From the NCBI GenBank assembly GCA_030145195.1, contig JAQYVY010000015.1, positions 1 to 64,000 on the forward strand: 64,000 nt of DNA. Direction: 5' to 3'. Both the position numbers and the translations under genes were made by a program. Position 1 is the first letter of the stretch. Each line of letters opens with the position of its first letter. The notes beneath the pieces are model-generated. The model was not told the origin of the DNA and made no database searches. It was given only the letters and a program-made list of their open reading frames with translations. Shown here piece by piece: positions 8,207 through 14,655 of the stretch. This DNA comes from Desulfuromonadales bacterium. GTDB taxonomy: Bacteria > Desulfobacterota > Desulfuromonadia > Desulfuromonadales > BM103.

Positions 8207-9087
8207 GAATGGGGTTAAGGCCAAAGGCTTACCTCTCGCAGAGACGCAGAGACAGAAGAGAGATCAAAGGCAAAAACTTAAAAGCTTGGGTCTTTTGGTA
8301 AAACCTTTTAGACCTTGATTGGTTTCTCTGGTTTCTCTGCTGTCTCCGCGTGCTCAAGTGAATGTAATGAACGGGCGTGAGGATGGTTTCAAGGTCAAAG
8401 GCTTGCCTCTCGCAGAGACGGCAGAGAAGTCAAAGGCAAAAACTGGAAAACTCGCTTCTTTTAGTAAAACCTTTAGATCTTGTTTGGTTTCTCTGCTGTC
8501 TCTGCGGGCTTGAGTGAATGCAATGAACGGGCGAGACAATGGTTTTAAGGTCAAGGACTTGCCTCTCGCAGAGACGCAGAGACGGCAGAGAAGTCAAAGG
8601 CAAAAACTGGAAAACTTGCTTCTTTTAGTAAAACCTTTAGATCTTGTTTGGTTTCTCTGCTGTCTCTGCGGGCTCAAGTGAATGCAATGAACGGGCGAGA
8701 TAATGGTTTTAAGGTCAAGGACTTGCCTCTCGCAGAGACGCAGTGACAGCTGAGTGGTCTAAGGCAAAAACTGGAAAGCTCGCTTCTTTTAGTAAAACCT
8801 TTAGATCTTGTTTGGTTTCTCTGCTGTCTCTGCGGGCTTGAGTGAATGCAATGAACGGGCGAGATAATGGTTTTCAGGTCAAGGACTTGCCTCTCGCAGA
8901 GACGCAGAGACGGCAGAGAAGTCAAAGGCAAAAACTGGAAAACTTGCTTCTTTTAGTAAAACCTTTAGATCTTGTTTGGTTTCTCTGCTGTCTCTGCGGG
9001 CTTGAGTGAATGCAATGAACGGGCGAGATAATGGTTTTCAGGTCAAGGACTTGCCTCTCGCAGAGACGCAGAGACGGCAGAGAGATC
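8207..9087. repeat. 164-bp tandem repeat array (about 5.4 copies)
   Basis: The landmark ACGGGCG recurs at 8371, 8527, 8691, 8855 and 9019. Spacings are 156, 164, 164 and 164 bp; the 156-bp unit lacks one 8-bp GCAGAGAC. Each unit holds GGTCAAGGACTTGCCTCTCG, CAGAGACGCAGAGACGGCAG, AAAGGCAAAAACTGGAAAAC, TAGTAAAACCTTTAGATCTT and TTTCTCTGCTGTCTCTGCGG. The third and later units differ at only a few bases, so amplification is recent. Frames through it are repeat-coded and have no ribosome sites. Another copy is at 1265-1490. Confidence 0.95.
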
Positions 9088-9104
9088 TATGTAAAAGCGT
9101 GTAT

Positions 9105-9149
9105 GAATTGTCGGGACATAATAGCTTCCCCATTGTGTCCCAGGAATTC
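9105..9149. repeat. REP-like hairpin (third copy)
   Basis: GAATTGTCGGGACATAAT, loop, ATTGTGTCCCAGGAATTC: same 45-bp unit as at 1148-1264, including the 3' flank CATCTTCCATTT shared with the copy at 1220-1264. It abuts the right end of the 164-bp array. Confidence 0.8.
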
Positions 9150-9186
9150 ATCTTCCATTTAAGACCGATTAACTACGGTTGCCATC

Positions 9187-9216
9187 AAAAAAACGGCCCG
9201 CCGAATTCGGCGGGCC
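9187..9216 (-). terminator. Strong terminator ending the riboswitch transcription unit
   Basis: Perfect 22-bp palindrome at 9195-9216 (11-bp arms, centred on GAATTC), followed on the minus strand by a run of seven T (9187-9193). Confidence 0.85.
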
Positions 9217-9584
9217 TAAACCTGCATCACATTAAATGACATATTGGGGTAAGATAGTACCCTGTGCCCTGCCAAAAGATTTCAAGACATCAAAACCTCC
9301 TCAGACCCCGCTTTGAGCCCCCTCCAACCTCTTCACGGCATCAATACTTCATTGCATTAAAATTACAGGATAGTTTTCTTGTTGGTTTGTAGGTAAAACT
9401 ACGACCCCCCCTTGCATAACATTACAGGTTTAACTAAAAAACAAAGCAGTGAACTCGACACGACTCCGCCAACAAACGGTCACAGTGACCTCACCAAAAA
9501 TGTAGTAATGGATTTGCCCCCCCCCCCTCTTTCTGAGGATGTAAAACCTGAACCAACAATCTACGCAATACACGGTATAAACAC
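9217..9584 (-). ncRNA. Transcribed region downstream of the c-di-GMP riboswitch; no gene recognised
   Basis: This 368-nt interval lies between the riboswitch terminator and the next terminator, so it should be transcribed when the switch is ON. No minus-strand frame with a start and ribosome site exceeds about 25 codons. A good AGGAGG at 9297-9302 is followed by ATG TCT TGA, a two-codon frame. It has runs of 11 G and 7 G (minus strand). It could be a c-di-GMP-controlled non-coding RNA or a decayed or frameshifted small gene; I cannot tell which. Confidence 0.45.
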
Positions 9585-9626
9585 AAAAAAGCCGGGCACT
9601 CAGGAGATGTTTCCTGGCAACCCGGC
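9585..9626 (-). terminator. Riboswitch expression-platform terminator
   Basis: Minus strand: GCCGGG (9621-9626) pairs with CCCGGC (9591-9596), with an inner CAGGA/TCCTG stem, followed by six T (9585-9590). The left arm and inner stem reuse bases of the aptamer, including the 3' strand of P1, so aptamer folding and terminator are mutually exclusive. Ligand binding should therefore relieve termination (ON switch, inferred). Confidence 0.75.
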
Positions 9627-9686
9627 TATCTTCAAGAAAAAGACCCGTGGCTTTCCGCCCCTCCCTCACGAGAGGTTTGGCATCTC
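9604..9686 (-). ncRNA. Cyclic-di-GMP-I (GEMM-I) riboswitch aptamer
   Basis: Read on the minus strand: P1 is GAGATG (9681-9686) with CATCTC (9604-9609). Then CCAAACC, and a six-pair hairpin CCTCTC-GTGA-GGGAGG capped by a GNRA tetraloop. Then GGAAAGCCACGGGTCT, and AGATAGCCGGGTTGCC as the 3' core. This order and spacing match the GEMM-I consensus (CAAACC, GNRA hairpin, AAAGCC, CGGGTCT .. AGCCGGGTTGCC). The base just before CAAACC is C instead of the usual G, and its expected partner before AAAGCC is G instead of C, a compensatory change. The residue equivalent to Vc2 G20 remains G, which favours c-di-GMP over cGAMP. Confidence 0.85.
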
Positions 9687-9718
9687 TACAAGAATTTCAA
9701 GACTTAATTGGTGCGCGC

Positions 9719-9747
9719 ACATTAGCCAGCTCAAAGGATTTTGTCAA
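9719..9747 (-). promoter_or_regulatory. Promoter of the c-di-GMP riboswitch unit
   Basis: Minus strand TTGACA (9742-9747), 17-bp spacer, TAATGT (9719-9724). Predicted start about 9712, some 26 nt before P1 of the aptamer. Confidence 0.75.
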
Positions 9748-9779
9748 GAGCAAAAACATAAAAGTCTGAGTCAAACCAC

Positions 9780-10216
9780 TAAATTGGCCACAGATAAAAT
9801 CTGATAAAGGCTGATTTAAAGATTGAAGACCGAGTTTTTTGGTTTTCCTGCTTGGTCTGTCGGTTTTACCATTGAACATAGCTCTTAAATGTTTAGCCTT
9901 TTAATTTTGCCTGATCAGCGTAAATCAGCTTTGATCTGTGGCTAATTGCTTTTGTTTTTCTCCGTGCCTTGGCGTCTTTGTGGCTAACCTTTTTTTGCCC
10001 TGTTTTGTTTGATCAGCGTAAATCAGCTTTGATCAGCGTCCAATTGCTTTTGCCTTTCTCTGCGTCTCTGCGTCTCTGCGTCTCTGCGTCTTTGCGCCTT
10101 TGCGCCTTTGCGTTAATATGGTTCATCGTTTTGCTTGATCTGTGTAAATCAGATTTTATCTGTGGCCGATTGCTTTTAGTTAGCTTTTCTCTGCGCCTCT
10201 GCGCCTCTGCGTTAAA
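9780..10216. repeat. Mosaic of dispersed repeats downstream of the peptide permease
   Basis: Several copies of the TTTATC/GATCAGCG..CAGCTTTGATCTGTGG family (9783-9815, 9908-9955, 10009-10050, 10134-10172) alternate with 8-bp GCGTCTCT/GCGTCTTT/GCGCCTTT arrays (10056-10113, 10190-10214). The plus-strand frame 9969-10220 simply translates these arrays (LRLC repeats) and is not a gene. Confidence 0.85.
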
Positions 10217-10223
10217 GTAGTCT

Positions 10224-11198
10224 TTATCCTTTTCGAATACGTGGGTCGGCCATAGCGTAGCTGATATCAGCCAACAAGTTGCCGACCAGAGTTAGAGCAG
10301 CGCCAATGACGAGAATACCCATAATCAACGGGTAATCGCGCATCATGACCCCATCGTAAAAGAGCTTACCCATACCGGGGATGGCAAAGATTGTTTCGAA
10401 GATCACGCTACCACCAATCAACCCCGGCACCGAGAGACCCAGGATGGTGATCAGTGGCAAAAGAGCGTTGCGGAGGGCGTGTTTGTATATAACTGTTCGC
10501 TCCGACAAACCTTTGGCACGAGCAGTCAGAATGTAGTCTTGGCGAATCACTTCGAGCATATTGGAACGCATATAACGAGAAAAACCAGCTAAGCCACCGA
10601 AGGCGGAGACGAACACCGGCAAGATCATATGCCGGACGTAATCCCATATTTGCCCGGGCCAGCTGTAATATTCATGGCCAATATCCTTGAGACCCGCGAT
10701 CGGAAAGAGCCCCAAACGAACCCCGAAATAATCCATCAGCAGCAACGCCAGCCAGAATGACGGCATGGCAAAACCGATAAAAACAAAGATCGTGGTGCCG
10801 CGATCAAACGGGGAATTGCGCTTAACTGCTGAGAGAATTCCGATGGGGACAGCCACCAGCAGAATGACCAGAATGGAGAGGACATTGATAATAATAGTAA
10901 TGGGCAGACGTTCAGCGATCTTATCCATGACCGGCCGATGGTCCTGGGCGAAGGACTCACCAAAATCGAGCCGTACCAGACGTCCCAGCCATTTGCCATA
11001 CTGGACGTAAAGCGGCTTATCGAGATCGTAACGCTCCATCAACCGATTGCGCATTTCGGCGCTCGCTTTCGGGTTGAGGTCGGTCTGCATATCAGTCGGC
11101 TCACCCGGTGCCAGATGGATCACAACAAAACTGATCAGAGTAATTCCAATCAACAGTGGGATCATCATGGCGAGCCGTTTTAAAAGATAAGTCAGCAT
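10224..11198 (-). CDS. Peptide/nickel ABC transporter permease (DppB/OppB type)
   Basis: Inner-membrane permease of a binding-protein-dependent importer for oligopeptides or similar solutes. Start taken at [20 protein letters not shown] with GAGAG 7 nt upstream. It shows the typical N-terminal [26 protein letters not shown], and the EAA loop ([20 protein letters not shown]). It ends with [11 protein letters not shown], a normal family C-terminus, so the gene is intact (324 aa). The upstream neighbour is a family-5 binding lipoprotein. The expected second permease and two ATPases do not follow: about 2 kb of repeats do. Confidence 0.9.
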   Translation of the reverse strand: MLTYLLKRLAMMIPLLIGITLISFVVIHLAPGEPTDMQTDLNPKASAEMRNRLMERYDLDKPLYVQYGKWLGRLVRLDFGESFAQDHRPVMDKIAERLPITIIINVLSILVILLVAVPIGILSAVKRNSPFDRGTTIFVFIGFAMPSFWLALLLMDYFGVRLGLFPIAGLKDIGHEYYSWPGQIWDYVRHMILPVFVSAFGGLAGFSRYMRSNMLEVIRQDYILTARAKGLSERTVIYKHALRNALLPLITILGLSVPGLIGGSVIFETIFAIPGMGKLFYDGVMMRDYPLIMGILVIGAALTLVGNLLADISYAMADPRIRKG

Positions 11199-11246
11199 TG
11201 TACTCTCAACCCACAACGGGTATGGGGACGGTCTCGGTTTCTCACG

Positions 11247-11294
11247 TTAATTATCGGGACACAATGGTTTTTTGTATTGTGTCCCTGCAATTAA
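11247..11294. repeat. REP-like hairpin inside the peptide-transporter pair
   Basis: TTAATTATCGGGACACAAT (11247-11265), 10-nt loop, ATTGTGTCCCTGCAATTAA (11276-11294). It shares the GGGACA.AAT core with the hairpins at 1148, 1220 and 9105, but has a different loop and outer arms. It lies between the binding-protein stop and the permease start, where it could weaken read-through or stabilise mRNA. Confidence 0.75.
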
Positions 11295-11307
11295 TCCTTC
11301 ACTTAGC

Positions 11308-12918
11308 TTATCGCGCATACTTCTGCTCACTGGCCGGAACATACCACTTGATGAAATTATGCTTGATCCCTGACGGTGCGGGTTCGATGCCGCGGAAGCG
11401 CTTGGCCACTGCGGGCAGGGCTTCACCAACATAAAGGAAGGTGTAAGGCTGCTCCTCGGCGAGGATCTCCTGGAAGCGGTCATAAATTTGTTTACGTTCG
11501 GCCTGGTCGAAAGTCCGTCGGCCCTGTTCCAGTAGCTCGTCGACTTCTGCATTCTGAAACTTGACAAAATTAAGCTCTCGCGGAGCGGTCTTACTTGAAT
11601 GCCAGATATTGTACTGGTCAGGCTCGGGACCACCGGTCCAGCCGAGAATGGTGACATCAAAGTTCCCCGGGAAGATAAACTCCTTGAGGAAGGTGGCCCA
11701 TTCAACCACTCGAATCTTGACCTCTATGCCAACTTCCTTGAGTCGGCGCTGAATGATCTCGGCTGACTTGGTGCGAAGGTCGTTACCCTGGTTAGTGACA
11801 ATGGTAAACGCAAAGGGCTGACCGTCTTTGTCGCGAATACCATCGTCATCATGATCGACCCAGCCAGCCTCGTCGAGGAGCTGACGAGCCTTTTCAGGGG
11901 CATAATCATAGCGTTTCACCTTTGCGTTATAAACCCAGGTATCCGGCTTGTAAGGTCCAGTTGCCGCTTGGCCAAGTCCGAGCAGGACCCCATCAATAAG
12001 CTCCTGCTTGTCGATGGCATAGGAGATCGCCTGGCGAACTTTTTTGTCCTGGAAGATCGGTTTCTGCAAGTTATAACCCAGGTAGGTATAACCAAAAGCG
12101 AGGTAGCTGAACTTGTTAAAGTTGCGTTTGAACGCCGGGGTATCGGTTTGCGTCGCATACTGAATCGGGGTCAGGCTCATGAAATCGAGCCCCCCGGATT
12201 GCAATTCCAGAAACTGGGTCGAAGCATCGGGGATCACACGGTAGACGATTCGATTGATATAGGGGCGGCCCTCAAAATAGTCGAGATTGGCTTCAAGCAC
12301 CACCTTTTCACCGGCATCCCACTTGATAAACTTAAACGGCCCGGTGCCGATGGGAGCCCGCGAGAGCGGACTCTTGGTCACATCCTGCCCGGTGAGCAGG
12401 TGTTTCGGATGAATCGAGGTCCCCCAACTTTCGAGCGCCGGAGCGTAGGGTTGCTCGTAGGTGACACGGAAGGTGTAGTCATCGAGAGCTTCAGCTTTAG
12501 CAATCTGCAAAAAATCTTCGGCATAGGAGGTCGGGACCTCGGGATCGATATACATCTGGTAGGTGAACATCACATCGGCGCTGGTGAATGGTGCGCCGTC
12601 ATGCCAGACAACCCCTTTGCGCAGGTGAAAAGTAATCGTCAGATTGTCCTCGGAGATTTCCCAGAACTCTGCCAGTTCGCCTTCGAGCACCAGCTTTTTG
12701 TCATACCGGACCAGGCCGCTGTAAACTAATCCGTTGATCGCTGAAGAGGCAGAATCCGAAGAGAGGACTGGCAACAGGTTGCTTGGCTCGCCGATCGACG
12801 CCTCGATAAAGGTATCACCAAGGACCGGCTTGGCGGCTTCACCTTCAGCGGGCACGACAACGTCCTGCTGATTACAGGACATGAGTAAAAAAACAAATAG
12901 AACCAGCAGAATTCTCAA
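11308..12918 (-). CDS. Peptide-binding lipoprotein of an ABC importer (SBP family 5)
   Basis: Envelope-anchored solute-binding protein of the DppA/OppA family. The start is a TTG at 12916-12918, preceded by AAGGAG at a 7-nt distance, giving MRILLVLFVFLLMSC; the first in-frame ATG (12966) lies in repeat-like sequence and lacks a ribosome site. Lipobox LLMSC makes Cys15 the acylated residue. The family core is visible: TFIEASIGEPSNLLPVLSSD, LTITFHLRKGVVWHDGAPF, GTGPFKFIKWD, VRQAISYAIDKQELIDGVL and LLDEAGWVDHDDDG. About 536 aa, normal for the family. Paired with the permease at 10224. Confidence 0.9.
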   Translation of the reverse strand: MRILLVLFVFLLMSCNQQDVVVPAEGEAAKPVLGDTFIEASIGEPSNLLPVLSSDSASSAINGLVYSGLVRYDKKLVLEGELAEFWEISEDNLTITFHLRKGVVWHDGAPFTSADVMFTYQMYIDPEVPTSYAEDFLQIAKAEALDDYTFRVTYEQPYAPALESWGTSIHPKHLLTGQDVTKSPLSRAPIGTGPFKFIKWDAGEKVVLEANLDYFEGRPYINRIVYRVIPDASTQFLELQSGGLDFMSLTPIQYATQTDTPAFKRNFNKFSYLAFGYTYLGYNLQKPIFQDKKVRQAISYAIDKQELIDGVLLGLGQAATGPYKPDTWVYNAKVKRYDYAPEKARQLLDEAGWVDHDDDGIRDKDGQPFAFTIVTNQGNDLRTKSAEIIQRRLKEVGIEVKIRVVEWATFLKEFIFPGNFDVTILGWTGGPEPDQYNIWHSSKTAPRELNFVKFQNAEVDELLEQGRRTFDQAERKQIYDRFQEILAEEQPYTFLYVGEALPAVAKRFRGIEPAPSGIKHNFIKWYVPASEQKYAR

Positions 12919-12966
12919 TTTGGGACTCCTTAGAATTTCCAGATCTGGCAAAAAGCTCAAAACCAT

Positions 12967-13312
12967 CTTAACGCAAAGGCGCAGAGTCGCAAAGAAAAGC
13001 CAAAGCTATTGGACGCTGATCAAACAAAACAGAGCAAAAAAAGGTTAGCCACAAAGACACCAAGGCACAGAGAAAAGCAAAACCAATTAGCCACAGATAA
13101 AAGCTGATTTACACTGATCAAGCAAAACGATGAACCATATTAACGCAAAGGCGCAAAGACGCAGAGAAAAGCAAAAGCAATTGGACGCTGATCAACCTTA
13201 AAGGCTAAAACCGTTTAACGCAAAGTCGCAAAGGGAAAAACAGTTTGTCTTTTTGTTCAAAGATTTCTCAGCGTCTCTGCGTCTTTGCGTCTTTGCGTTT
13301 AAATAGGTTTTT
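12967..13312. repeat. Dispersed repeats between binding protein and LolB-like gene
   Basis: Composed of AACGCAAAGGCGCAGAGTCG, ATTGGACGCTGATCAAAC, TTAGCCACAAAGACACCAAG, TTAGCCACAGATAAAAGCTG, AACGCAAAGGCGCAAAGACG and a terminal GCGTCTCTGCGTCTTTGCGT array (13270-13305). The outer ends are inverted relative to each other (AACGCAAAG.. at left, ..CTTTGCGTTT at right). No gene. Confidence 0.85.
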
Positions 13313-13329
13313 AAGGTTTTAAACCAGCA

Positions 13330-14148
13330 CTAATGGCTACTCCCTTGAATCTCACCCTCTTCCGGATCCAAGGCGATGACCGTTACTCCTGCGGGTGGTT
13401 TCAATTCAAAAATCCCCGGCAAGAACTCACGATTCGTGCTCAATTCGGAAAACTCGAGGCTGGCGGTGGTTTGAAGCTTTGGGATTTCAATGCCAAAAGC
13501 GCTCGGGAAACGGGGCTCTTGATCGTCAAAACGGGCATAACTGATTTTCAGAAAGAGTTCATCACTGTCGAAATAACGCACCTCTTCAAGATTGCGGTCG
13601 GAGTCGAATTCAAGCTCCTGACGATGGTTGGCGTTACTTCGGATCAGCAACCAGCCTCCACGATCGAGGGCGAAGGTTTCCTCTGCATGAGCAATGATCA
13701 GGGGCGCTTGGTAAAGCAGAACGCTGACCAAATCTTCCAAACGAAGTGGAATTCTGGCAAAGCGTCCAAGATTTTCCGCAGAGGCCTTGCCCGTGTAATA
13801 ACGATTCTGCGTCGGCATCAGTACCGACAGCCTTTCACTGTTGGCAGCCAAGGTCAGCAAAGGAGTACCAAAAGGGCTCAATGTTTCGGCGCGAAGATGT
13901 CCCGGTTGCTCCGCAAGAATGACCTGAGTGCCGCTTCTGGAGCCCTCCTCGGTTCGCACCTTGACCTTAGCAAGCCCTTGTACCGAATGGACCAAAGCTG
14001 AATGCTCCTGCCACCCCTGCAACAGTGACTGACCGACTTCGTCATTGACAGCCGTTCCAGAAAATTTGGATTGGAGCGGCGCACAAGCGGACAGCAACAT
14101 TGCCAAAAACATCAATAGGTTGAACAACGATTTATTTTTCATGGCCAT
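13330..14148 (-). CDS. LolB/DUF4292-like outer-membrane lipoprotein
   Basis: Predicted lipoprotein of about 272 aa: signal MAMKNKSLFNLLMFLAMLLSAC with lipobox LLSAC. The mature part has the half-barrel pattern of LolB/DUF4292 proteins (VHSVQGLAKVKV, GHLRAETLSPFGTPLLTLAA, RFARIPLRLEDLVSVLLYQ). Such proteins carry or receive lipoproteins at the outer membrane; the assignment is by pattern and moderate. No clear Shine-Dalgarno precedes either ATG (14148 or 14142), but a TATAAT (14160-14165, minus) lies only 12 nt upstream, so a very short leader is possible. The TPR lipoprotein gene is upstream, separated by ~500 bp of repeats. Confidence 0.7.
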   Translation of the reverse strand: MAMKNKSLFNLLMFLAMLLSACAPLQSKFSGTAVNDEVGQSLLQGWQEHSALVHSVQGLAKVKVRTEEGSRSGTQVILAEQPGHLRAETLSPFGTPLLTLAANSERLSVLMPTQNRYYTGKASAENLGRFARIPLRLEDLVSVLLYQAPLIIAHAEETFALDRGGWLLIRSNANHRQELEFDSDRNLEEVRYFDSDELFLKISYARFDDQEPRFPSAFGIEIPKLQTTASLEFSELSTNREFLPGIFELKPPAGVTVIALDPEEGEIQGSSH

Positions 14149-14174
14149 TAATTATCAGTATTATAATCGAAAAA

Positions 14175-14655
14175 AGGGGAACAACTAAGACGCCAAGCCA
14201 CTGAAAGAAACAAAGCAATGGCCACAGATAAAAGCTGATTTACGCTGATCAAGCAAAACAAAGAACAATATTAACGCAAAGGCGCAAAGGAGCAGAGACA
14301 CTGAGAAAAGCAAAAGCAATTGGACGCTGATTTGCGCTGATCAAGCAAAATCAATGAACCAAGACTTTAAATCTATACTAAAGGGTAAAACCAACAGACC
14401 CGTAAGGAAAAAAACCAGAGCAAAATTCTGGGGCGACGATACATATAAAAGACTTAACCTTTTAGGGGTTAAATCAGCATTTATCAGATTTTATCTGTGG
14501 CCAATTCAAGGTTTTGACTCATGCTTTTATTCATTTGCCCTGCGCCTTCGCCTGGTGGCGCCTACTTTTGGTGCGTCTCTGCGTTAATAAATTGTTAAAA
14601 GTCTTTGCCTTCAGGGTTTAAAATCAGCGCTCATCAGTTTTGATCAGCGTCCTAT
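14175..14655. repeat. Dispersed repeats between LolB-like and TPR lipoprotein genes
   Basis: Contains GGCCACAGATAAAAGCTGAT .. TACGCTGATCAAGCAAAA (14218-14260), AACGCAAAGGCGCAAAGGAG (14272), TGATTTGCGCTGATCAAGC, ATCAGATTTTATCTGTGGCC (14482-14502), TGGCGCCTACTTTTGGTGCG (14556-14575) and AATCAGCGCTCATCAGTTTT. The frame 14354-14587 (plus) runs through these and is not supported. Confidence 0.8.

Noticed and set aside
8319-8931. Frames of 64-85 aa within the 164-bp array (both strands)
   Set aside because: Repeat-coded, no start signals, internal periodicity only.
8207-9087. Tandem array as a CRISPR
   Set aside because: The 164-bp units are contiguous copies with no unique spacers, and there are no cas genes.
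9412-9804. 130-aa plus-strand frame antisense to the riboswitch
   Set aside because: It runs through the aptamer, two terminators and a C homopolymer; no ribosome site, odd composition.
9969-10220. 83-aa plus-strand frame with LRLC repeats
   Set aside because: Translation of the 8-bp GCGTCTCT arrays; no ribosome site; the same arrays occur in non-coding gaps in other frames.
11851-12729. 292-aa frame antisense to the peptide-binding lipoprotein
   Set aside because: Shadow; the minus-strand gene has a full family-5 SBP pattern and a good TTG start.
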